64,000 bases of DNA, from the NCBI GenBank assembly GCA_023238725.1, contig CM041531.1:22116143-22180142 (forward strand). The letters run 5' to 3'. This DNA is from Scortum barcoo (Eukaryota > Chordata > Actinopteri > Centrarchiformes > Terapontidae). Under the pieces are notes generated by a model. That model was not told the origin of the DNA and made no database searches. It saw only the letters and a program-made list of their open reading frames with translations. Shown in pieces: positions 1 through 12,700 of the stretch. Positions within the stretch are counted from its first letter, which is position 1, and the number at the start of each line of letters is the position of its first letter. Made by a program: the position numbers and the translations under genes.

Positions 1-771
1 CCACTAATCCACATTTATGAATAAAACTAGGCACAAGTCAGGCACAGAATCAGCCATACCCTCAGGTACATCTACGCTGATTCATTGTGGTGGAGAAATT
101 TATGACTGCACCTTCTTCAGAGGACTGAACCATTAAGCAAACATCAGTTCAATGTCCTGAATATCTCACATATTCTGTACAATAAGGGCAGCACATTCAG
201 GTGTAATGAAGTGTCTGTCAGGACTCAGCACCCCTAAGAAGCTGACAGGAAGTTTGAGTTAAGAGAGAGATTTGTTTGGGAAGCAGCAGGCCGACATGCC
301 GACTAAGGAGCTCAGAACCGTGATGGCTAGATCGGGCATTCCTCTTTAAACGAGTCCTGTCACATTAACGTTTGGCTGAGAGCACTGTGGGGATTTCCTC
401 TCATGGTAAGAGTGAAATTTCTCCACTGCAGCAGAAATAATGTAATAATTATTCTGCCCACAAATTGTCTCTACTGAGCTCCATATTACGCGATATTGAT
501 GCGAGTCTCATGTAGAACTGCAGCAGATTTGTGATTTGCAAAAGAATCAAGTAAACACATAAAAGATTTCTTTGGTAAAACCTTCCAGTAAGCATTGGCT
601 TGGTGATTTGCTGGTTAAAAGACGTTTTATGGAGCCTACAGTGGGTAGGCTTGGTTGTTTGCTGCGAGTCAGTCAGCCTAAAGATACAGTTGTTATTCAA
701 GTGTTAGAAATGCCCTCTCTGTCCACTCTGGCTCTCTGGTCTGGAGGCTCTTCTTACCTTGGGGTGAGACC
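1..771 (-). other. esrp2 3' untranslated region and downstream DNA
   Basis: This stretch lies directly downstream of the esrp2 stop codon (772-774 on the minus strand) and shows no convincing coding exon on either strand. It is most simply the 3' untranslated region of esrp2. I found no clear AATAAA on the minus strand before the window edge, so the poly(A) site may lie outside the window. The short open frames here have no recognisable motif. Confidence 0.5.
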
Positions 772-3700
772 CTAAAGACAGAGCCATTCTTTGGGCTGAA
801 TCAGACTCCTGGCCTGTTCGCTCATCTGAACCATGCCGCTGTACTCGTCAGGGCCGTACTACAGATGGCATAATAATGAACGGACAGTCAGGATGGGAGG
901 CCTCCACATCGTTTCAATCATGACAGTACACACACAAGATTCAGAGGTTTATATACTATCAAAAAATAAAAAAGGTAGGAAGACAAACACAGCAAAAACA
1001 GAAAAAACACTCACTCCAAATACTGGCTGAACATGCTCCATTTGAAGCACAGGGTCTGATTAAGCATGAGATTGTTTGGTAAAGGACACCTGTGCTGGTG
1101 TGGGAACTGTTTTCTCACCCAGAGCCAGTGAAAGAGACACTACAGCAGCCAGCAAAACACACACTCACTCCATTAAGGATAACATTACAGTAGTTCAGCC
1201 AACAGTCAGGAGTAGAGTTGGCTTTTCTTGCTCTCAAACACTCAAACACACACACACAAAGTTCTCCTGTGTGCAAAGCATGAGAAGTTCTTATTTGGTG
1301 TGAATTTGATGCTGGCTATCCCCCTACAGTAAGGCCCTCTCTCTTCCACACACACTTCAAGTATAGGGGTTGTATCAGTACTAATTGACACAAGCCATGA
1401 AAACCAAAAGCAGACCCAAGCTCTGTGCCATGACAACAGCACAACCCCTCCACCTCAAACCCCACCCCACTCTCCCTCTTCCTTCCCCAACTTGCCAAAC
1501 CTAGTCTGGGGCCACACCTGTCAGGGTTCATACCTGCTTCAGAGGACTCCACCTAATTTGGACTGGCAGCAAAAAATATGGAAAGCACAGAGAAAGGGTG
1601 GGGGGAGCACAAGTGCACACACGTCCCTTTGTTAAATACTACTGTGATGTGATTGAGCAATAAAAAGCTGCAGGCTTGAGAGCACAGTGGTCCCGCAGCT
1701 CTACACTTTGTGAGGTTATAAGTTGTTGATGGTCAAAACTTCCTTTTTGTCGTTATCCTGGTCAGCATTTAAATGTACCACCATTATCAAGTGGGGGCAT
1801 GGGAATGGTTGGCACAACTTGTACTGGGTATTCTGGAAAGAAGGTGCAGCTTTAATCCAAGCATTTCTCAAATGAAGACTAAGAAAAACAAATCAGTCAA
1901 ACAGCTGAAAAACTATTCTATAAGGAAACAATAAATGGAAATAATAAATAGAACACAATATCTTATTTTCTGAAAAAGCTTTTGCAATATTTGCATGAAA
2001 AATATATCCCAACACACTTCTAGCCTTCATTTGAGTTGGGGGTACTGACCTGGTATCCCTGGAAGAAGCTGAGAATGTCCTTGACTCCGGTGTTGTAGGG
2101 CAGGCCCTGCATCCTGACCAGGGCACCAGGCTGAGGCATCACAGAAGAGGCGGCTGCTGCAGGGTGGGGTTGGGCTGCGACAGCTGCTGCCACTGCTCCA
2201 GGTGGGGCTGCAAAGTAGCTCACTGTGGAGGGGGAGACTGGGGGGCTGGAGAGAGAGAGTCTGTCAGGTGAAGGAGGGCAAAAGTTCACTGACCTTGTAT
2301 TAGCTGTAGGTGATGATTTACTCACCTGGGGTAATAAGCTGTGTAGTTCATGTTCATATTCATGTAAAGGTGTGGGTGAGGGGGGTAGTAGGCCAGAGTG
2401 TGAGCAGGGTTGTGTGCGGTGGTCTGAGGAGGGGGTCTGGGAGCAGCCAGCAGGGGGGGCTGATAGAGGGCAGCCTCAGAGAGAATGGCAGGTGGGGTGG
2501 GGAAGGCAGCGTAGGCCGTGGGTGGAGACAGGCCTTCACAAAGAGATGAAAGATAAAATATAGTATTTACAGAGTCTGGTTATTTATACTGTGTTCAGGT
2601 GCACTCTCGGCAGTAGTTGAGAAGTATATGAATAGTTACATCAAGCCACAGGGGGATTTCATTGTGCTACAATAAACCCCCAGTGAGTCATTACGAATCT
2701 AACCCTTACAAAAGAGCAAGTTCTAGATTGCAATATATAATTCTTCAGTATTTCTTCATACGAATAGTTAAGGCTGCTCATGATTGATGATCAGCATCAG
2801 TTAGAGCTGAAACAATTGGTCAAGTTATGTATTGGTTGAACAGCAAATAATAAATTAAACTATTTTGATAATCAATTCATCATTTAATTAGCTTTTTCAA
2901 CCAAACATTCCCTCCTTGCAGTTTCTCCAATGTATGTATATAAAACAAGAAACCTAAAGATTTCATTGCGGTTTACAGACTAAACAAAATAATCTACGAA
3001 ATAATTACCTGATTACAAAAATCATCATTAGTAGCTGCCCTAGCATTAATTATTCATTTTCGAAGAACCTTGAGTCTTGACCATCATTCATGGCATGACA
3101 CTCAGCAGACATGACAGCTTTAAAACATATCCCAAATGTAACCCAAAAACTTTTTTCAAAATAACCACTAATTGAAAACTATTATCCTGTTAAATAAGCT
3201 CTGCCAGATCTAATTGGACATGTAAACACTTATCAGTGTAGGTCCGTGACACTCAATTTTACTTTCAAATTGGCTGGTTAAACTGTCGACTTGTTTAAAT
3301 GTCCTAATGTGTCGCAGACAGGATGCTGGTGAACCTGAAACTATAAAAACAGAGCAGAAGAAGCAAAACTGAAACCCAGGTTAGAAGAAAAGAAAAAAAA
3401 AAAAATCCAGATTTGTCCTTTAAAACACCACATCAGACTGGAAAGGCCCCCAAAAACACTTTCTGTATACCAAATATTTTATTTACAAAGCTTACTGTGT
3501 CCTTCAGGTTGTCAGACTTACAATGTAAACACACAAATGACGGTATGGATGTATTTACATACAAACAGCCACTATCAGTGCGGGGCTGTGGGCAGCTGTG
3601 GTCTCCCTCAGTGCCAACACAGTGACACACAACACCGCTGACCTTAGAGCGTAGAGGCTGAAGTGTCTCCAGGTCAGTCGGTGAAACTAAGTCCAAGAAG

Positions 3701-6700
3701 AGTTGACCATAACTCCCATCCAACTAAAAATATTAGCTGAAAGAGCAAAACCACCTTCCTCAGGAAACTGATTAATAAATATAAAATAAAAAAGGGTAAC
3801 ATTTAAAAAGGAATCAAACAGAACAGAAAAAGTAAAAAAAATTAAGATAGTAGCTGCCAAATCTCAATCTAATCTCCAGCACCAAAGACAGATACGAGCC
3901 ACATCAGAGCTAAGAACACTGTTAAGAGTCCGGCCTAAACAGACATCACGGTTTCAGAGAACGCCAAAGACATCGATGCAGAGTATGAATGTTACTAAAG
4001 AAATGCTAGCAGACAGTTGCGCACTGAAAATTAAATATCCAACTACTTTAATATTTCAGTTACTAGGACATGAAGTCGGAGAGATAAATTACATTACTCC
4101 AGACCAACTGGAGTTTGTGAGCAGATTTCAGACATCAAATGCGATTTTTCAGTATTTCTAAGCTGATCCCTATAAGTCTGAAAAAAGGATTATATAATTC
4201 ATTCAATCGAAACATTCCTTAATTAAAAATACAGCTATGAACAAAAGGATAGCAGCCTTAAATGGACACTTGATGAACCGTGTGGTGGAGCTGACTTACA
4301 GGGAAGCTTGCAGGGTGGAGGGGAGAGGCCGCTGCGGTTCAGGGTTCCTCCCATCAGCACGATGCTCATCTCCTCTGTGGAGCACTGGAACACCTCCACA
4401 TAACGGTCCTTCATGGTCTTTTTATGGCACTTCTGGGCCACCATAAACGCCTTGTCAGATGACTTCATCTGGATAAAAGCATCACCAGAGGGCCGACCCT
4501 GCAGAGAGGACAGAAGACAAAACATAAATCTACCAACAAAGTGCCAAGCAGATGATATTTTTATTTGCAAAAGTTACGAATTTGTTTTAGACTGTTTGGG
4601 GGATGGGTTGGGGATGATGTTTAACACGGTTTCAAATCACAGAGCGATACAGTTACATGTGTGCCTGGGTGGGTCGACGAGTCCCCACCAGTCTGACCTG
4701 TTGGTTGAGGACCATGTGGACTCCGTGAGGTTTGATGTCAACGGTGTGCTCCCCCATGAACTCCAGGATGTCTTCAATGCCGGCAGTGTAGGGCAGGCCA
4801 CGGAGGCGGACGCAGTCGCGAGTGCTGCTGGCTGCTGGAAGGAAGGGAGGCGTGGCGAGGACCGGGACAGGCACGATGGGTGAAGGGGGCAGTGTGGAGA
4901 TCAGAGGCGTGGACATGTAGCGGTTCAGGACCTGGTAAACACAGAATAGGACATTACTGCCATTTACTGCAAGTGCCTGAAAGCTCCTTTGGCGTGCTCT
5001 CTCATGAGACAGAGACAACACAATTAATTTCTCCCCACTCGGATAAAAAGACACACAACACCAAATTTTATACAGAAAAATGATAAAAAGGAAGTATGGT
5101 CCACTTGTCATCATTTCACAGCCAACAGGGACAAACTGAAGGAAAAAAACTGCAGTTTCTCATGGTGATTAATAAAAACAATTTAAAATATACACTTTGT
5201 GGTAACATAACATTTATTTCAGTTCTGCAAACTCCACCATACTGGATGGGCCATGTTTGCATCTCACATTGCCATGACATCAGTTCTTTGGAAACCTTTC
5301 CGAGAGGGGAAGCAGCTGCTGTGAACCTCAGCCCACATTGATTGGTATCACACATAGAAAGGGAACTTCTTTTTTTTATTATGATGATTATTATGATTAT
5401 TGTTATTCACCGATGACAAAAAGGCTTTATCAGTTAACTGGAAGAAAATAAACTGCATGGATTTGTCTAAATATCTATCATGATTAGTTTGCTTTTTTTC
5501 CCCCCCAAATAGTACTCCAGTTAATGTCAAAGAAAACATTGGCATGTTTGTTTCTAAAATGGAAAGCCAGAGACAGCCAAAGTTCCTCTCTCCATATGAG
5601 TCTTGGTATTATGTTGAAACAGAACTTTCTAAAGTTACACAAAACAAACCACCCACCTACTATATGTTAAGCAAGAATCTTATGTGTGTTTTTACTACAT
5701 CATGCCAAAGGTTTCTCCACCCCAAACAACTAAAAGGAATTTACCTGTTGCACCTCAGCCGCAGTACTCCTAAACAGCTCGATATAACGCTTCCCCAGGA
5801 TCTGCTTGTGCTTCTTCAGGGCATTCTGGGCGTACTCTTCACAAGAGAAAAGAACAAAGGCATCGCCAGTGGGCCGTCCGTCAGGGTACTTGACAAAGAG
5901 CAGACCCTCAGCACTGTCTGTAACTGGGCTCTCTGGACCAAGGAAGGACAGCACTTCCTGGGGCGTGGCGGTGAATGGCAACCCCCTCATACGAATGATC
6001 ACCTGGTTCTCTTTGGACAGGAACTGGGCTACTTCGTTAGATGTACCTGTTTGTTTAGAGGATACAAAGTATTAAATAGCTGGCAACAGAAGACTATCCC
6101 AGTGACACCCATCTCAAATTTGTTCTCTAGCAAGTGACTGTGGCTAAAACAATAACAGGACAGGGATGTCTTTGTTTTGCTGATCGAGCACATTACTTAT
6201 CTGACAAATTAAGGTATTTTATCATATTGAGCCAATGATTATAAAAATCATCCAAGGGTATATATGAACCAAATGTGGGCTGTTGGTAGAGGCAAAATGG
6301 CTGGTTTGCAACTAAAATAAGTGTCACACTGACTTTGTCCACTGATGTGTGTACAGGCACAGCCAGCAGAACATGCCAAATTTTTCCACACAGCTTTATT
6401 CACTGACCACAATTACACAATCAATTGCATTTCCGGTTAATTTCCTTTCCTTTCCAAATCATGTTCCTCTTTATTTTGTTACAGAAGCATCATTTGGGGA
6501 TGAAAATAGCGAAAAAACAAGAGCATCTGTTAACTTAAATAACCGTGTAAATGAGGGCTATAAAAACAAATCCTCTTGTCTCATCTCACAGGCAAACTTT
6601 GAGTTTGCAAGTAACCTCATCTGGTGTCATGCTGTTACACCAACTGACCTCAGGTCATACAAATGTATACATAGAGTACACACAACAAATTAAACTACAC

Positions 6701-9700
6701 CTGTCGACAGAAAGACTATTTTGATGACATATGATATGACCGACATCCAGTAATTGAGGTAATAAACATTGTGAATATAAAAGTTCAGTTTGTATGCTTA
6801 TTACTGCTCAGGCAAAACATGACTTCATCAACAAGCCACTTGGCCACATTTAATTTTTAGTGCCTGATGCACTAAATGTTTTGGATTACACATTCATTGA
6901 CAAGTTTATAATCAACTACTTTCGTTTCCATTGATAAATGCAGATGTGTCTTGTCAGCTGGAACTATTTGCTTAAAGTCCAATGTGCTGTCAATCTATAC
7001 TGATCTTAACTCCTCTGAGTAAAGTCCACAGTCAAACTGACAGCCACTGTAAGTTATCTGCTCCAAGTGTTTCTTTGTTTGCTGTCTCTGTCCTGTGTTG
7101 CTGCAGGCTGCTGCTCTATGGTCCAGAGGCCCTGGGCACTGTCTTTGTCTCCTCACACCCCCTTTGTACCAGCACTGAGCCCTTTCACCGGCCGTCAGCC
7201 TTCTCTCCCTCAGGGGAGCGGAGCTTGAGGCTGAACTGAACAGGTGAGCTGCTGTTGTCCGAGAGTGAAATTTCTCTCCAACTGGCCTCTGAGGGGTTGG
7301 GGCGGGGATGAAGAGGTGAGGAGGATTGGGGATTGGGGGGGTGGGGGGCTCCTCACAAAGCGTCTTTCATTAGTTTAAGATAAGCTGCTGGAGAGTCACT
7401 AGGATGAGGCAAAGACAGAGGTAACAGGAGAGACAGCCGGAGCGCGAACGAGATCCCCTCTTTTACGGTCACTAAAGAGCTGCTCTTTTACAGATGTGGT
7501 AGGGTCTTGTTTTTCTGCAAAGATGCGGGAAAGCCATGAAACAGAAGTCTGCCTCATGCTAACAGAAAGCCTTTCACCACAAGTCTTCATACAAAACATG
7601 GTGAGAAGACGAGAGGAAAAAAAAAAAAAAAAAAAAAAAAAGAAATCTGACCTCCAGCAATCTTGAGGAATTCTTCTCCTGTGGCTTTGTAGACCTGAGA
7701 AGATGAGAAGAAAAATGGATTTAGCCATAAAGAACAATATAACTCACACAGGAGAAAGTGACAAGTCACAGATCTTCACTCCACTACACAAAATAAAGAT
7801 TGTGAAGCAGTTAAAAAAAAACAAGCAATATCAATTTAAGTGATATCGGCCCCATTTATTCATTAAGTGATTTTACAGACTTGCGTTGAGACCCCTGGTC
7901 TAGTATTCAGGTAAGCATATTTTTTAAAAACACACAAAACAAAATGATAGTATGGCTGTGATGCTGAATCTAACCTCAATGTAGCGGCTGCCCATGTGAT
8001 GCTTGTGGCGCTCCAGGGCCAGGTCCCTGTGTTCTGAGTTGATGAAACGAACTAAGGCCTCACCGTTCCTCCGCCCCTGAGCATTAAGGCACAGGGCCAC
8101 GCCACCCCTGAAACACAGTTAATGACACAGGGCCACAGTCAGGAATAAAGCAGCAACAGGTAATTTATGTATGGTTATGAGAACTGGCTTCAACAGGGAT
8201 AGATTGTAGTTTGAAATTTTGGGAAACATGTTTATTTACTTCCTTGTGTTAGATTGGAAGATCAAAACCACACTCACACTGTCAAAAGTGAGAGCACTAG
8301 GCGTTACAAAAAAGGAAAAAAAAAAAAGGCATAAATCTGCCCCCTGACTAACAGGCTGAAAGCTTAAATAAATATACATATTTACATACATAGAAAATGT
8401 TACGATACAGCAGAGGTTTAAACACAGATTGGTGGTTTATTGGGCTGTTGGAAGATGTCCATCATGTCAAACATACTTGGCAATACTGAGGCCTTTAAAG
8501 AAGCGAGCAATATCCTGGTCTGAAGACTGCCATGGAAGCCCGCGTGCTCTAATCACTGTCTCACTGTCCACCGGCTCCGTCTTACTGCTAAAAAGAGAGG
8601 AAAAAAAATAAAACAAAACATCAATACCATTCTGATCACATTTAGAAATGAAGAATAATTAGAACAGATTATTAAAAGCAATCCTGCAGTGTATTGCTAC
8701 GGCTTTAAGAAAAAAAAAAAAAAAAAAAAAAAACACAAGACCATTGCTCTTGTTAAATTTGAACAAACTGTCTAAAAGTGTAGACACAGAGGCCACTCAC
8801 AGTAAGTGCTTAACACCGTAACGCACTCCCATGATTAAATGTCAGGGGGTTGTCAAGGTGACAGGCTTTTGACTGTCTGAGAACAGCAGGATTTCGTGTT
8901 CTGCTACTAGATAGCCAGGTAAGCACTTGATGGCAAAGTTGGACAGCTTTAATAACATGCTTGTGGTTTCCTTGTTGCTGTAATCAATGCTGAGGGCCCA
9001 AAGTCTGAAGCCTGAATATGTCTGGAGGGGGGGGGGCTGTCAGTCTGGAAACAACACCACTGGCTAACAGATATGAAGAGAAATATGGTCATCTATTCAT
9101 GAAGTTCATACATACCATGTGCCAGAATCAAATTTGTACTTCACTGTTTCAATGCAGGAGAACTTGTGGTCTAAAAGAAAAGAAAAAACTGTATGATTTT
9201 ATGTGTTGTTGAATTCTGAAGGTCAAAGACAACATTCTCTCTTTTCTGAAGTGAACAGGTCCACCCTGCCTGTTTTGAGCACTGCATTCCTGTTACTTGT
9301 CACACCCAAAGACATGCTTGGCTGTTAGGGGGGGAGTAAAGCCAGAGCCAACTGCCACAGTCAAGATGAAAGATATCAGAACAAATCAAAGTTTGATTTA
9401 TTTGCACTGTAACATGTCTATAGTCAGCGATGAAAGTGGCAAATAAAGAGGGTTTGCCATTTTTAAGACACATTGTTTGTTTATTGAACAATGTCTTGAT
9501 TTCTTTTTATTTGTCACTGTGGCCAGATCTTAAAAACAACCACACCTAATCAGAACTGTTCTTTGTGTTAACATCTGGGCTTTGTTCCAGTTACCACCCA
9601 ATCAAAATACATGCAAGACAGGTTGTGGTACAATGCAAAGCTTTGCGGTCACAGTGCTGATCATATAAAGCCAAAACCATCAGTTGGCAAAAATAGATTA

Positions 9701-12700
9701 ACGCACACTAATAACTGTTTGTGAACAGGGCATGCCACTACACCGACGTTCATGCAGCATGGGTATTTTTCTGCTTTTTTGACACAGGTAGTTCAGAGAT
9801 TAGGGTCAGCTACTAACAGTGCCCCGGGAGCTGGTGGCCATTTAGTGTCATTGCCTTCTATTGATATGTCAGATTATTTTTGGCACACAGTCTGCTGGTT
9901 ACTTACTGTAGGGCTCAGTCAGGAAGCGCAGCGTCAGCTGCACCATGCTTCTCACGTCCCTGACCCCCATCGACTGCTCTGACACAGCAGGAAGACCAAC
10001 ATCTGCACACACAGTTAAGGTGACCACACTGACCAGCTTGAGGTGCCTGTTTTTTTGACGTTACATTACTTGTTGATGTGTCATGCAGTTAGGGTTTTTC
10101 TGTCAGCTTCCTCTAACACAGGTGAACTTAAAGTTAACTGCCAAGGAAAAGTCTATATCTTCTGTAAACACAGTTCTGCTTGTCAAACAGAGGTACATTA
10201 ACAATTTCCCTGAAATATACGCCTAAAAAGGACTTTTTATAAACACATTATCAATAGGATGTGACTATAAATAAAATTTGCGCACACACTAGCAAAGGAT
10301 ACATTCCAACATGGAGGCGAGTGTGAGCTTTTGCACGGGGCCGGCATTGGGGCAGCATTTGTGAAACTCCTTCCTCAAGTCCACAAAAGAAAAGAAACAT
10401 TCAGGAAGGACAAGATTCTGAAAGGAGGAGATGAAAAACAAAGGATTCAGTATGATTGTCTAGAATCGGATAGTGGACACTCCAAGAGGTAGACACAGAC
10501 ATGAAAAACTGAATTTCTATGTTCATGCGGCTATCATCTTGAGTGAGAGTTAAAACCAGGACCATAAAAAGGAGGAAACAATAGTTCAAAGTAATTCATT
10601 ACTTAACATAATAAATGCCTTCAGGCATGAGGGAGACAAACACACTTGAATCTTCTCACATTTAACCCTTGAACATTTTTAGAAATGAACTTTATATACA
10701 TTTAAATTTTCCATATGTTTCATCACACACTATCATAAGTGAGCAATGATCATATCTCAAATAACAAAATTTTACTTTATTGGCATTATATGTGTCTGAA
10801 CTGTGGGACGTATTACCTTTTTGGAAGCTTCGGGGTGGAGGGCCTGGCGGATGATAAGGGGACTGTCGACACAAAGTGTGTAAGAGCTTCTGCCGAGACA
10901 TTTCAGTTCTGATGACACTAACTGCTGGAACTGTGTGATGAAACAGAGGAGGGATAAAAGAAAATTAAATACAGATTTATTACAAAAATATTTGAGAATT
11001 TATACCCATCACAGGAAAACAGAACTGTCAATACAGAAGCTGAGAAAAACACGAAAGTCTAACCTTTTGTTGATTAATTCACCTCTATTCATTTACAAAC
11101 ATTTAGTAAGTAGAAAATTAATTAATATGACTCAAGTATCTATTGTGCAAACACCATTCACTATGTGAAAGTGTGACAGTGAGCATTCAAATCTGAAAGG
11201 CAGAGAAGTGAAGGTGGTGTTGTGTTTGACATTTGACTGTGTGTTTGTTTCTCATTAGGAATGAGGCTGGTCTAACAGGTTTTAGTGTTTGCCTTGTGAG
11301 GGAGGGAGGGAGGGAGGGAGGAAGCACTCAAAAGGAGAGGAATGATCACACCGCTAATCACCAGGATCACAGTTCTACGTTAACAGGCCAACAGTCACAG
11401 CCAGACAACAGGAAAACAACCCGTACGAGTCCAACCTGCCCATCTCCTCTTTAGACTTTAATAGCTACAACAGCCAATCCTAAATGCCAGCAACTCCCAC
11501 ATATGCATGTGTTTATTTATAACTGTCGCATTAAATGAGCCCCATTGCTTGTGTTGTGTCAACCTGTTGTTGGCAGCATATTGCTGTGAATATAGGTCAT
11601 CACTTCAGTATCAACATACACTGAGGCGAATGACATGAGGTCAGGGAACTGCATTTCTCAGAATGCTTTCCATCATTTCCTAGATTATTCATCTTTAAGG
11701 GCAGCCAAGTTTAAATTGTTTTGTGAAAGGTGTGTGACCACTTAGAGTTACAAATACTCCAAAAAAAACAAAAACAAAAACAACAGCCTTTGAAGATTAT
11801 AGGCTTATAAAATTAAGTGTTTGCAAGAAATGGCAATGTTTAACATCCAGCAGACTCCCAAGTGAGCACCAGGAGCACCCCACTGGTCCTTGCTTGAAAT
11901 CCCATGCAAGACCAAGACAATCTTTGGTTACTTCAGGGTTGTTGTTTTTTTTCTCTGAAACCTCAAAGTCAACTTGGTAAGTGCAGAATTATGCCATCTG
12001 GGCGTGATACCACCTAAAACTCAGGGACTGACGATCTGTCATATATAGCCAGTGGCCAAAAACTAGTCAGACAGCAAGAGAGTAATAGAGGTGCATGTTG
12101 AGGCATGCTCTTAACATTCAGAGAGAAATGCAGGGCTATTAGCAACGCCAACCATCTGCTGACAAAGGAAGAAATGCTTTTGGGTTAGATGAAGAAGGTT
12201 TAAGGTGGCTGGACAGAAACTGGATAGAGATATTCAAATCTATGAATTGTATAATATAAATTTGTCGCTAGTTCTCTTTGCTGTTGTGCAATAGTGAGTA
12301 AGAAAGGAGATGGGCTCTCTTTCACATAAGCCCTTCAGGTCTCTTTCACCTTACCCTGTAAATGTTTCTGCAATTTTCCAGGTCAAGGTCATGTGAAAAC
12401 AGGAGCTGCACTTTAAATTTATAAAAGACCCTGTACAAGTTCAAGACCCTGTACAATTTCCAAAAATGTTACCAAGGATCAGGAGAGAAGGAAAAGAGCA
12501 ACAAATTCAGATGAAGAACCACAAAGGTCTAACACACTGTATAATGCTAAATGCTTCATGCGTTAGAGGTGGGAAACTCTAACATGAGGGTTAACTACAG
12601 AAGAACATTACATGGATATACCATGTTGTCTGAAAATTTAGTACAACTGTCCTTTGCAGCGGATAAACAACTCCTCCACTAACACACAGTCTAGCGAAAA

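Noticed and set aside
4413..4883. 156-codon plus-strand open frame
   Set aside because: Antisense shadow of esrp2 exons 11-12.
5544..6137. 197-codon plus-strand open frame
   Set aside because: It is the antisense of esrp2 exon 10 (RRM2) and has no family resemblance.
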